Assembly (NCBI GenBank): GCA_900469965.1
Contig: UBZP01000022.1
Location: 1-64,000 of the forward strand
Length of the DNA stretch: 64,000 bases
Origin: Hyphomicrobiales bacterium
GTDB taxonomy: Bacteria > Pseudomonadota > Alphaproteobacteria > Rhizobiales > Rhizobiaceae
Direction: 5' to 3'
Shown: piece by piece, positions 56,193 through 64,000 of the stretch
Numbering within the stretch: position 1 is the first letter of the stretch
Layout of the letters: the number at the start of each line of letters is the position of its first letter
The notes under the pieces: model-generated
Database searches by the model: none
The model's input: only the letters and a program-made list of their open reading frames with translations
Told to the model about the DNA's origin: nothing
Made by a program: the position numbers and the translations under genes

Positions 56193-56975
56193 GTGTCGAG
56201 GACAATTCTGATCATCGGGATAGGCGCTGGCAATCCCGAGCACATGACCGTTCAGGCGATCAACGCGCTGAACCGCGCGGACGTGCTTTTGATCCCGACC
56301 AAGGGGGAGGAGAAGGCCTTCCTCGCCGACATGCGCCGCGACATCTGCGAGCGCTACCTCACCAATCCGAACACCCGCATCCATGAATATGCCGTGCCCC
56401 GGCGACGCACGGACGGCGCTTACGGCGATGGCGTCGACGACTGGCACCATGCGATCGCGCGGATCTACGAGGACCTGATCCTCGAACGCTCGGGCGCGGA
56501 GGAGACGATCGGCCTGCTCGTCTGGGGCGACCCGATGCTCTACGACAGCACGATCCGCATCGTCGAGCATGTGCGCGCCTCCGGCCGCGTCGCCTTCGAG
56601 CTCGAGGTGATCCCCGGCATCACCAGCATCCAGGCGCTGTGCGCCAGCCGGAAGATCGCCTTGAACCGCATCGGCCTGCCGGTGCAGGTCACCACCGGAC
56701 GCAAGCTCTCCCAGGGATGGCCTGCGGGCGCGGACGACGTCGTCGTCATGCTCGACGGCGTCGAGGCGTTTCGCTCCGTCGACGATCCCGGGGCGGAAAT
56801 TCATTGGGGCGCCTATCTCGGCACGCCGCTGGAGATCACGGTTTCCGGCCGGCTCGGCGAAGTGGCGGAGACGATCTCCGACCTGCGCGGCCGGGCGCGC
56901 CAGGAGCACGGCTGGATCATGGACACCTACCTGATCCGCCGGGCGCCGGGGCAGGCCGACGAGGGCGAGGCATGA
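56193..56975 (+). CDS. cobF: Precorrin-6A synthase (deacetylating)
   Basis: 260 residues from GTG 56193, chosen because GGGGAG lies 5 nt upstream; GTG 56187 is an alternative. Methyltransferase of the tetrapyrrole family: IIGIGAGNPEHMTVQAI, VLLIPTKGEEK, GLLVWGDPMLYDST and EVIPGITSIQALCA. CobF methylates C-1 of precorrin-5 with loss of the extruded two-carbon unit, a step of the aerobic B12 pathway. First gene of the cob run; its stop overlaps cobG by 4 nt. Confidence 0.95.
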   Translation: MSRTILIIGIGAGNPEHMTVQAINALNRADVLLIPTKGEEKAFLADMRRDICERYLTNPNTRIHEYAVPRRRTDGAYGDGVDDWHHAIARIYEDLILERSGAEETIGLLVWGDPMLYDSTIRIVEHVRASGRVAFELEVIPGITSIQALCASRKIALNRIGLPVQVTTGRKLSQGWPAGADDVVVMLDGVEAFRSVDDPGAEIHWGAYLGTPLEITVSGRLGEVAETISDLRGRARQEHGWIMDTYLIRRAPGQADEGEA

Positions 56976-58375
56976 CGACGCCCACGCCCAAGCCCGCGCC
57001 CATGCCGGCCGGAACAGGCTTTCCCGCCGCGGTCCCGCCGGCTCCATCCCTGCGTCGTGGCGCCTGCCCGTCGCTGGCCACCCCGATGCAGACCGGGGAT
57101 GGGCTGCTGGTGCGGCTGCGCCCGTCGCGCCCGGGCCTCACCCCCGGCGACTACATGTGCCTTGCACGGCTTGCCGCAGACCACGGCAACGGCCTGCTGG
57201 AGGTCACCGCCCGCGGCAACCTGCAGCTTCGCGGCCTGAAGGCGGACACGGTTCGGCGTCTTGCCGAAGGGCTCGACGATGCCGGTATCGACCTCAACCG
57301 CGGCGTGGCGGTGGAGACGCCGGCGCTGTCTGGGCTGGATCCGGACGAAATCGCCGATGCGACCAAGCTCGCGACGGCGATCCGTGCGGCGATCGCCGGT
57401 CCGCTGTCGGTGCTGCGGCTGGCGCCGAAGCTCGCGATCGTCGTCGACGGCGGCGGGCGGCTGAGCCTTGCCGACCAGGTGGGCGACATCCGGCTCGACG
57501 CCGTTCGCCGGGGGGACGGCCTGTTCTGGCGGCTTTCGATCGGTGGCGACGCGCGCACGGCGCGGCCATTGGCGGCGGTCGCGGACGGGGATGCGATCCC
57601 GGCGCTTGCGATCGTGCTCAGGGCGCTGGACGGGACGGGCCCGGCGGCGCGCGGCCGCGACCTCGACGCCGGAGCCTTGCGGAGCGCGCTGGCGCCGATG
57701 GCCGTCGATGCGGACTTTCCGGCCGTGCCGGCGTTTCCGCCGTCGCCGGTCGGCCGTCACACGGTCGGGGTGCGGCCGGTACTGGGCCTCGGCCTGCCCT
57801 ATGGCGCCACCGATGCCGCCACCCTGGAACGGCTGATGTGCGGGCTTGCCGGGCTGGGCGCAGCCGAGATCCGGCTGTCGCCACACCGGGCGCTGCTGGT
57901 GCTCGGCCTGGCAGCAGGGGCGATCGACGCCGCGGCGGAACTGGCGGAGGCCGCCGGATACTGGACGCGTGCGGATGCGCCGGGCAATGCGATCGCCGTC
58001 TGCGCCGGTGCCCGCGGCTGTGCGTCCGGAACCTTCGACACGAAGGCGGTCGCCGACCTGCTGGTGTCGAACGCGGCGGAGCTGCTGGACGGATCGATGA
58101 CCGTCCATGTCTCCGGATGTCCAAAGGGGTGCGCGCATCCGAAGCCGGCCACGCTCGCCCTCTCCGGGCAGGCGGCCGGGGTTGGGCTGGTGTTCGACGG
58201 CCGTAGCGACGCCGCCGCGCTGGCAACGCTGGCGCCGGAGACGATCGGCAGAACCATGGAGCGGCTTGCGGCGCTGGTCCGAAAGACGAAATCGAAGGGA
58301 GAGACGGTGCGGCAGGCAATCGAGCGGCTCGGGGCCGCAGCGATCGCCGACATCGTCCGGCAAGGCAGACAATGA
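56972..58375 (+). CDS. cobG: Precorrin-3B synthase
   Basis: 467 residues with two nitrite/sulfite-reductase ferredoxin-like half-domains (LLVRLRPSRPGLTPGDYM; EVTARGNLQLRG) and a C-terminal iron-sulfur Cys set (CAGARGCASGTF; SGCPKGCAHPKPA). CobG uses O2 to form the lactone/hydroxyl of precorrin-3B and marks the aerobic corrin route. The start overlaps cobF by 4 nt and the end overlaps cobH by 4 nt. Confidence 0.95.
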   Translation: MTTPTPKPAPMPAGTGFPAAVPPAPSLRRGACPSLATPMQTGDGLLVRLRPSRPGLTPGDYMCLARLAADHGNGLLEVTARGNLQLRGLKADTVRRLAEGLDDAGIDLNRGVAVETPALSGLDPDEIADATKLATAIRAAIAGPLSVLRLAPKLAIVVDGGGRLSLADQVGDIRLDAVRRGDGLFWRLSIGGDARTARPLAAVADGDAIPALAIVLRALDGTGPAARGRDLDAGALRSALAPMAVDADFPAVPAFPPSPVGRHTVGVRPVLGLGLPYGATDAATLERLMCGLAGLGAAEIRLSPHRALLVLGLAAGAIDAAAELAEAAGYWTRADAPGNAIAVCAGARGCASGTFDTKAVADLLVSNAAELLDGSMTVHVSGCPKGCAHPKPATLALSGQAAGVGLVFDGRSDAAALATLAPETIGRTMERLAALVRKTKSKGETVRQAIERLGAAAIADIVRQGRQ

Positions 58376-59004
58376 CAGACTACGACTACATCAAGGATGG
58401 CAACGCCATCTACGAGAAATCATTCGCGATCATCCGCGCCGAGGCCGACCTCGCCCGGTTCTCGGAGGACGAGGCGGACGTGGCCGTGCGGATGATCCAT
58501 GCCTGCGGACTGGTCGAGGCCGCCGCGCACATCGAATTCTCGGCGGATCTCGTTTCGGCCGGCCGGGCGGCGCTTGCGAACGGCGCCCCGATCTTCTGCG
58601 ATGCGGAGATGGTGGCCCGCGGGGTGACGGCGGCACGGCTGCCGGCGGAGAACCAGGTGGTCTGCACGCTGCGCGACCCGCGCACGCCGGAAATCGCCCG
58701 CGAGATCGGCAATTCGCGCTCGGCCGCCGCCATCCGGCTGTGGCTGGAGCGGCTGGCGGGCTCGGTGGTGGCGATCGGCAACGCGCCGACGGCACTGTTC
58801 TACCTGCTGGAACTCTTGCGCGACGGGGCGCCGAAGCCGGCTGCGATCCTCGGGATGCCGGTCGGCTTCGTCGGGGCGGCGGAATCGAAGGCGGCGCTGG
58901 CGGAGAACTCCTATGGCGTACCCTATGCCATCGTTCGCGGCCGCATGGGCGGCAGCGCGATGACGGCGGCCGCGCTCAACTCGCTTTCGAGGGCGGGCCT
59001 GTGA
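58372..59004 (+). CDS. cobH: Precorrin-8X methylmutase
   Basis: 210 residues, as expected for CobH. The catalytic His is in VRMIHACGLVEAA, and IFCDAEMVARGV plus GMPVGFVGAAESKAAL line the active site. It moves the C-11 methyl group to C-12 to give hydrogenobyrinate. Translationally coupled to cobG (ATGA) and cobI (GTGA). Confidence 0.96.
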   Translation: MTDYDYIKDGNAIYEKSFAIIRAEADLARFSEDEADVAVRMIHACGLVEAAAHIEFSADLVSAGRAALANGAPIFCDAEMVARGVTAARLPAENQVVCTLRDPRTPEIAREIGNSRSAAAIRLWLERLAGSVVAIGNAPTALFYLLELLRDGAPKPAAILGMPVGFVGAAESKAALAENSYGVPYAIVRGRMGGSAMTAAALNSLSRAGL

Positions 59005-59738
59005 GCCGGCCCGCGGCGGGACGCCTCTATGGCGTGGGAACGGGGCCGGGCGATCCGGAGCTCCTGACGCTGAAGGCCGTGCGCGCGATCGGCGAGGCGG
59101 ACGTGCTCGCCTTCTTCGCCAAGGCCGGCCGCTCCGGCAACGGCCGGGCGATCGTCGAGGGACTGCTGAAGCCCGGCACGATCGAGCTGCCGCTCTACTA
59201 TCCGGTCACCGTCGAGATCGACAAGGAGCACGCCGACTACAAGAGCCAGATCACCGCCTTCTACGACGCGTCGGCGGCGGCTGTCGCCGAGCATCTTGCC
59301 GCCGGCCGCACCGTTGCCATCCTCTCGGAGGGCGATCCGATGTTCTACGGCTCCTACATGCACCTGCACGTGCGCCTGTCGGACCGCTTCCCGACCGAGG
59401 TGATCCCCGGGATCACGGCGATGTCCGGATGCTGGTCGCTCTCCGGCCTGCCGATCGTGCAGGGCGACGACGTGCTTTCGGTGCTGCCCGGGACGATGGG
59501 CGAAGACGAGATGTCGCGCCGGCTGGGGGACACGCAGGCGGCCGTGATCATGAAGGTCGGGCGCAACCTGCCGAAGATCCGCCGCGCGCTGTCGGCGTCC
59601 GGCCGCCTCGTCGAGGCGATCTATGTCGAACGCGGCACGATGCCGGAAAGCCGCGCGGTGCGGCTGTCGGAGAAGCTCGACGACAGCGCGCCCTATTTTT
59701 CGCTGGTGCTCGTCCCGGGGTGGAGCGGCAGGTCATGA
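59001..59738 (+). CDS. cobI: Precorrin-2 C20-methyltransferase
   Basis: 245 residues from a GTG overlapping the cobH stop. Tetrapyrrole methylase motifs GVGTGPGDPELLTLKAV, ILSEGDPMFYGSYMHL and EVIPGITAMSGCW are intact. It makes precorrin-3A from precorrin-2 with S-adenosylmethionine, the first committed corrin methylation. Its stop overlaps the cobJ start by 4 nt. Confidence 0.96.
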   Translation: MSRPAAGRLYGVGTGPGDPELLTLKAVRAIGEADVLAFFAKAGRSGNGRAIVEGLLKPGTIELPLYYPVTVEIDKEHADYKSQITAFYDASAAAVAEHLAAGRTVAILSEGDPMFYGSYMHLHVRLSDRFPTEVIPGITAMSGCWSLSGLPIVQGDDVLSVLPGTMGEDEMSRRLGDTQAAVIMKVGRNLPKIRRALSASGRLVEAIYVERGTMPESRAVRLSEKLDDSAPYFSLVLVPGWSGRS

Positions 59739-60499
59739 GCGGCACGCTCTACGTGATCGGCACCGGTCCCGGCGATCCGGACCAGATGACGCCGGAGGCG
59801 GCGCGCGCGGTTTCGGCCTCGAGCGAATTCTTCGGCTATTTCCCCTATATCGACCGGCTGTCGCTGCGGCCGGACCAGAAGAAGGTGGCCTCCGACAATC
59901 GCGAGGAGCTGAACCGGGCGCAGGCCGCCCTGCGGCGGGCGGCCGAGGGGGTGAACGTCTGCGTCGTCTCCGGCGGCGACCCGGGCGTCTTCGCCATGGC
60001 GGCCGCCGTCTGCGAGGCAATCGACTCGGGGCCTTCCGAATGGCGGGCGATCGATCTCGTCGTCGTCCCCGGTGTCACCGCCATGCTCGCCGTCGCCGCC
60101 CGGATCGGCGCGCCGCTCGGCCATGACTTCTGCGCGATCTCGCTCTCCGACAACCTCAAGCCCTGGGCGGTGATCGAGCGCCGGCTGCGGCTGGTCGCCG
60201 AAGCAGGGCTGGTGACCGCGCTCTACAATCCGATCAGCAAGGCGCGGCCCTGGCAGCTCGGCAAGGCGTTCGAAATCCTGCGCGAGGTGCTGCCGGGACA
60301 GACGCCGGTCGTCTTCGGCCGGGCCGCCGGCCGGCCGGACGAACGCATGCTGGTGATGCCGCTCGGCGAAGCGGATGCGGAAAGAGCCGACATGGCCACC
60401 TGCGTCATCATCGGCTCGCCGCAGACGCGGGTGGTCGCTCGCGACGACCGCCCCGATCTCGTCTACACGCCGCGCTTCCTGCCGCCGGAGGCGACATGA
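59735..60499 (+). CDS. cobJ: Precorrin-3B C17-methyltransferase
   Basis: 254 residues. YVIGTGPGDPDQMTPEA, VVSGGDPGVFAMA, VVPGVTAMLAVAARIGAPLGHDF and YNPISKARPWQLG are the CobJ/CbiH signatures. It contracts the ring while methylating C-17 to form precorrin-4. Its last 37 nt overlap the end of the convergent cobK gene, so the two mRNAs are complementary at their 3' ends. Confidence 0.96.
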   Translation: MSGTLYVIGTGPGDPDQMTPEAARAVSASSEFFGYFPYIDRLSLRPDQKKVASDNREELNRAQAALRRAAEGVNVCVVSGGDPGVFAMAAAVCEAIDSGPSEWRAIDLVVVPGVTAMLAVAARIGAPLGHDFCAISLSDNLKPWAVIERRLRLVAEAGLVTALYNPISKARPWQLGKAFEILREVLPGQTPVVFGRAAGRPDERMLVMPLGEADAERADMATCVIIGSPQTRVVARDDRPDLVYTPRFLPPEAT

Positions 60500-61233
60500 C
60501 CGATCATCGCCAGCGCCTCGTCGATGGTCTGCGCCGTGGGAACATGGCCGCTGCCGGTGCGCTCGACCATGATGACGGGCAGGCCCAGCGTGCGGGCGGC
60601 CGCGATCTTGGCGTAGGTCGCCGCGCCGCCGCTGTTCTTGGAGACGACGACGTCGATGCGGTGGTCCCGCAGGAGCGCGACCTCGTCGGCCTCGGCGAAG
60701 GGGCCGCGGGCGAGAACGTAATCGACCGCGGGAACCGTCAACGGCGGGTCGAGCGGATCGACGCTTCGGACGAGGTAGGCGTGCTGCGGAGCGGCATTGA
60801 AGTGGTGGGCCTCCTGGCGGCCGATCGCGAGGAAGACCCGGCGCGGTTCGGCGCCGAGGGCGGCGACGGCGTCCGGCAGGGAGGCGACCGGCGTCCAGCG
60901 ATCGCCCGCGACCGGTTGCCAGCCGGCCCGCTGCAGGCGGATCATCGCCGTGGCCGTCCGTTCGGCGGCGCGTTCGGCATTGGCCGAGATCTGCCTGGCG
61001 AAGGGATGGGTGGCGTCGATCAGGAGATCGATGCGGTTGTCGGCCAGATAGCCGGCCAGTCCCTGCACGCCGCCGAAGCCGCCGGTGCGGACGGGCACGG
61101 GCTGGGGCGCGGGGTCGAGGGTGCGGCCGGCAAGCGACAGCGTCACCTCCAGGTCACCGCGTTGCGCAAGCCGGCCCGCCAGTTCGCGGGCTTCCGCCGT
61201 GCCGCCCAGAATGAGGATGCGCTGCTTGTCCAC
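60463..61233 (-). CDS. cobK: Precorrin-6A reductase
   Basis: 256 residues from GTG 61233; the longer open frame upstream runs antisense through cobL and shows no protein signature. ILILGGTAEARELAGRLA opens the NADPH-binding fold; LIDATHPFARQISANA, DVVVSKNSGGAATYAKI and LPVIMVER are CobK signatures. It reduces precorrin-6A to 6B. It is the only cob gene on the minus strand here, convergent and overlapping with cobJ and divergent from cobL with 16 nt between starts. Confidence 0.94.
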   Translation of the reverse strand: MDKQRILILGGTAEARELAGRLAQRGDLEVTLSLAGRTLDPAPQPVPVRTGGFGGVQGLAGYLADNRIDLLIDATHPFARQISANAERAAERTATAMIRLQRAGWQPVAGDRWTPVASLPDAVAALGAEPRRVFLAIGRQEAHHFNAAPQHAYLVRSVDPLDPPLTVPAVDYVLARGPFAEADEVALLRDHRIDVVVSKNSGGAATYAKIAAARTLGLPVIMVERTGSGHVPTAQTIDEALAMIGHVASGGRKRGV

Positions 61234-61249
61234 GCCTGATCCGTCCAAA

Positions 61250-62476
61250 ATGCCTGCCGCAGCCCCATGGCTCACCATCGTCGGGATCGGCGAAGACGGT
61301 CTAGCCGGTCTTTCCGACGCGGCCAAGGCGGCAATTGCGAAGGCGGAGGTCGTCTTCGGCGGCGTGCGGCACCTCGAACTGGCGGCGGCCGCGATCACCG
61401 GCGAAGCCCGGCGGTGGCTCAGCCCCTTCGAGCGGTCGGTCGAGGCGGTGGTTGCCGCGCGTGGCCGGCCGGTCGTCGTGCTCGCTTCGGGCGATCCGTT
61501 CTTCTTCGGCGTCGGCGTGACGCTGTCGCGGGCGATCGCGCGCACGGAAATGACGGTGCTGCCGGCGCCCTCGGCCTTCAGCCTCGCCGCGTCGCGCCTG
61601 GGCTGGGCGCTCCAGGAGACGATCTGCCTCTCGCTGCACGGCCGGCCTGTCGAACTGATCCGGCCGCATCTGCATCCGGGCGCCCGCATCCTGGCGCTGA
61701 CCTCTGACAGCGATGGGCCGGCGGCACTGGCGGGCCTGCTTTCGGAAGCCGGATTCGGTTGCTCGTCATTGACGGTGCTGGAAGCGCTCGGCGGCCCGCG
61801 CGAGCGGGTGAGCACCCACCAGGCGGATACGTTCGCGCTTGCGGCGGTCGACATGCTGAACGTCTGCGCGGTCGACGTCGCGGCCAAGGCGGGCGCCCGC
61901 GTCCTGCCCTATGCGCCGGGGCTCGACGACACGCTGTTCGAGCACGACGGCCAGATCACCAAGCGCGAGGTGCGGGCGCTGACGCTCTCGGCGCTGGCGC
62001 CGCGCCGCGGCGAGCTCCTGTGGGACATCGGCGCAGGCTCAGGGTCGATCGGGATCGAATGGATGCTGGCCGATCCGTCGCTGCGGGCGATCGCGGTGGA
62101 GGCGGTGCCGGAGCGGGCAGCGCGCATCCGCCGGAATGCGGCGCAGTTCGGCGTGCCGGGGCTTGCCGTGGTGGAGGGCCAGGCGCCCGGAGCGCTGAGC
62201 GGCCTGCCTGAGCCCGATGCGATCTTCATCGGCGGCGGCGGCAGTGAGGACGGCGTGATTGCGGCGGCGGTCGCGGCGCTGAAGCCGGGTGGCCGGCTGG
62301 TCGCCAATGCGGTGACGACGGAGATGGAGGCCGTGCTGCTGGCCGCGCAGGCGAAGCTCGGCGGCACGTTGGTCCGCATCGACATCGCCCGCGCCGCGCC
62401 GGTCGGAACGATGACGGGCTGGCGGCCGGCGATGCCGGTGACGCAATGGAGCTGGGCGAAGCCGGCGAATGACTGA
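61250..62476 (+). CDS. cobL: Precorrin-6B C5,15-methyltransferase (decarboxylating), CbiE-CbiT fusion
   Basis: 408 residues from ATG 61250. The N-terminal half is a CbiE-like tetrapyrrole methylase (TIVGIGEDGLAGLSD; VLASGDPFFFGVG; LPAPSAFSLAASRLGW). The C-terminal half is a CbiT-like class I methyltransferase (LLWDIGAGSGSIGIEWM near 257; AIFIGGGGSEDG-type segment). It methylates C-5 and C-15 and decarboxylates the acetate at C-12. The start lies 16 nt from the cobK start on the other strand, so its promoter must lie within or beyond cobK unless it is read from cobJ. Confidence 0.95.
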   Translation: MPAAAPWLTIVGIGEDGLAGLSDAAKAAIAKAEVVFGGVRHLELAAAAITGEARRWLSPFERSVEAVVAARGRPVVVLASGDPFFFGVGVTLSRAIARTEMTVLPAPSAFSLAASRLGWALQETICLSLHGRPVELIRPHLHPGARILALTSDSDGPAALAGLLSEAGFGCSSLTVLEALGGPRERVSTHQADTFALAAVDMLNVCAVDVAAKAGARVLPYAPGLDDTLFEHDGQITKREVRALTLSALAPRRGELLWDIGAGSGSIGIEWMLADPSLRAIAVEAVPERAARIRRNAAQFGVPGLAVVEGQAPGALSGLPEPDAIFIGGGGSEDGVIAAAVAALKPGGRLVANAVTTEMEAVLLAAQAKLGGTLVRIDIARAAPVGTMTGWRPAMPVTQWSWAKPAND

Positions 62477-62620
62477 GGCGACCGGCGGCCAGCGGGCCCT
62501 GCACACAATGCGACAGACAGGAGACCGGAGCGGTCGTGCAGACGCATGTGGGCGCACGGCCATCCGGGGGACAAGGCGACCGCGGCCGGGACGGCCTTGC
62601 GGCAGGATCGAGGAAAGACC

Positions 62621-63382
62621 ATGACCGTTCATTTCATCGGCGCGGGGCCGGGGGCCGCCGACCTGATCACCGTTCGCGGGCGCGACCTGATCGGCCGCTG
62701 CCCCGTCTGCCTGCACGCAGGCTCCATCGTGTCGCCGGAGCTCCTGCAATACTGCCCGCCGGGTGCCCGCATCGTCGATACCGCGCCGATGTCACTCGAC
62801 GAGATCGAGGCGGAATATCTGCGCGCGGCGCAGGCGGGCGAGGACGTGGCGCGGCTGCATTCGGGCGATCTTTCGGTCTGGAGCGCGGTTGCCGAGCAGA
62901 TCCGCCGGCTGGAGAAGCACGGCATCGACTACACGCTGACGCCCGGGGTGCCGTCCTTTGCGGCGGCGGCGGCGGCGCTGAAGCGGGAACTGACGATCCC
63001 GGCGGTGGCGCAGAGCCTCGTGCTCACCCGCGTTTCCGGCCGCGCCTCGCCGATGCCGAACCGGGAGACGCTGCAGGGCTTCGGCGCGACGGGGGCGACG
63101 CTTGCGATCCACCTCGCCATTCACGCGCTCGACCAGGTCGTGTCGGAGCTGACGCCGCTCTATGGCGCCGACTGCCCGGTGGCGATCGTCGTCAAGGCCT
63201 CCTGGCCGGACGAACGGGTCGTGCGCGGCACGCTCGCCGACATCGCGGCGAAGGTCGCCGAGGAGCCGATCGAGCGGACGGCGCTGATCTTCGTCGGAAG
63301 GACGCTCGCGGCGGAGGATTTCCGCGAAAGCTCGCTCTACGATCCGGCCTACCAGCGGCGTTTCCGGGGAAGAGGGGAATAG
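62621..63382 (+). CDS. cobM: Precorrin-4 C11-methyltransferase
   Basis: 253 residues from ATG 62621 with GAGGAAAG upstream. [57 protein letters not shown] and [23 protein letters not shown] are CobM/CbiF signatures. It makes precorrin-5. Unlike its coupled neighbours it is separated from cobL by 144 nt, a gap where I see no gene. With this gene the window holds every enzyme from precorrin-2 to hydrogenobyrinate. Confidence 0.96.
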   Translation: MTVHFIGAGPGAADLITVRGRDLIGRCPVCLHAGSIVSPELLQYCPPGARIVDTAPMSLDEIEAEYLRAAQAGEDVARLHSGDLSVWSAVAEQIRRLEKHGIDYTLTPGVPSFAAAAAALKRELTIPAVAQSLVLTRVSGRASPMPNRETLQGFGATGATLAIHLAIHALDQVVSELTPLYGADCPVAIVVKASWPDERVVRGTLADIAAKVAEEPIERTALIFVGRTLAAEDFRESSLYDPAYQRRFRGRGE

Positions 63383-63385
63383 GCG

Positions 63386-64000
63386 TCAGCGGGCGGCGAG
63401 GCCGGCGAGGGCCAGGAAGCGGTCGATCATGGCGTTGACCTGGCCGGGCACTTCGAGCTGGCAGAAATGGCCGGAGCCGACCGTCTGCCCGGCCATCAGG
63501 TGCGGAATGAGCTGCAGCAGGCGGGCCATGTCGCTGCGCGGCGACGGCTCGTTGGCGGCAATGTAGAGGCTCGGCGACAGGACGGGCACCTGGCCGACGG
63601 CGGGATCGAACGCTGCGAGCCCGCGATAGGCGCCGACCACCACATGCTGCGGGGCGGCCGTCATCGCCTGCAGGATCTGCGCGCGCCGCGCGGGGTCGTC
63701 GCTTTCGAGGAAGAATGTGGTCGTCACCAGCCGGCGCAGTTCGTCGCGGTAGTCCGGGCCGCTCAGCTTCTCGGCGATCGGCCCCATCATGGCGCGTGCC
63801 GCCGCCGGCCGGGCGACCGCCGAATCGATCATGACGATGCCGGCGGCAAGGTCCGGCCAGCGGGCGGCGATGTCGTAGGCGACGTTGCCGCCCATGCTGT
63901 GGCCCAGGAAAACCGGCCTTGCCAGGCCGAGTTCGCCACACGCCCACACCACATCGTCGGAAAAGCCGGATATCGGATAGGGCTGGTCCGGCGCGTCACT
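63386..64000 (-). CDS. Alpha/beta hydrolase, N-terminus beyond the window edge
   Basis: About 204 residues are visible; the frame is open to the last base, so the start lies outside. The segment PYPISGFSDDVVWACGEL followed by VFLGHSMGGNVAYDIAARWPD (nucleophile Ser in GHSMGG) is typical of small alpha/beta hydrolases, and SGHFCQLEVPGQVNAMIDRFL supplies the catalytic His. The family covers esterases, lipases and C-C hydrolases; function is not assignable. It converges on cobM with only 3 nt between the stops. Confidence 0.88.
   Translation of the reverse strand, partial: SDAPDQPYPISGFSDDVVWACGELGLARPVFLGHSMGGNVAYDIAARWPDLAAGIVMIDSAVARPAAARAMMGPIAEKLSGPDYRDELRRLVTTTFFLESDDPARRAQILQAMTAAPQHVVVGAYRGLAAFDPAVGQVPVLSPSLYIAANEPSPRSDMARLLQLIPHLMAGQTVGSGHFCQLEVPGQVNAMIDRFLALAGLAAR

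Overview
The window is a GC-rich (by eye about two thirds G+C) chromosomal segment of an alphaproteobacterium, most likely a member of the Rhizobiales. Pointers are the aerobic corrin genes cobF to cobM (including O2-dependent CobG), a PepSY/response regulator/kinase operon, a puuA-puuB pair beside an FCD-type GntR regulator, and intergenic mosaic palindromes of the kind seen in rhizobia. No rRNA, tRNA, CRISPR array, transposase or phage gene was found. Everything is called by eye from protein motifs and local DNA structure; nothing was searched against a database.

Layout. 1-14181: a two-gene hybrid NRPS/PKS assembly line, the most unusual locus here. Its first protein carries a formyltransferase domain and a glycine-type adenylation domain interrupted by a luciferase-like FMN monooxygenase; the second is KS-AT-KR-DH-ACP-C-A-PCP-TE. 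14227-17621: a membrane-anchored alpha/beta hydrolase, then a PepSY, OmpR-type regulator and histidine kinase operon with candidate operator repeats. 17773-18813: an RTX calcium-binding protein made of two similar halves. 19011-22855: an AraC regulator and a two-subunit molybdenum hydroxylase (IorAB type), linked by a shared 13-bp sequence motif. 23299-34288: a ten-gene minus-strand operon for branched-chain keto acid dehydrogenase and valine/isoleucine acyl-CoA degradation, with a divergent AraC-type regulator.

35564-43226: YigZ, PurU, the gamma-glutamylputrescine pair puuA/puuB, a GntR regulator, an IdnO-like SDR and a DadA-like FAD oxidoreductase. 43295-53844: genes that together read as lysine/pipecolate/saccharopine catabolism to 2-oxoglutarate: Lrp/AsnC regulator, saccharopine dehydrogenase, aminotransferase, antiquitin-type aldehyde dehydrogenase, D-2-hydroxyglutarate dehydrogenase, an HglS-type 2-oxoadipate decarboxylase, a LysR regulator and a pipecolate-oxidase-like flavoprotein. 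A DUF559 gene and a palindrome cluster interrupt it. 53905-56059: an Fsr-like MFS exporter and a divergent AraC regulator. 56193-63382: cobF-G-H-I-J-(K inverted)-L-M, the complete set for precorrin-2 to hydrogenobyrinate. 63386-64000: an alpha/beta hydrolase cut by the window edge.

How parts fit: the catabolic blocks feed acetyl-CoA, propionyl-CoA precursors and 2-oxoglutarate into central metabolism, and the cobalamin made via the cob genes could serve methylmalonyl-CoA mutase downstream of valine and isoleucine breakdown (inference). The assembly line has no phosphopantetheinyl transferase, MbtH protein or transporter beside it in the window, so it must rely on genes elsewhere.
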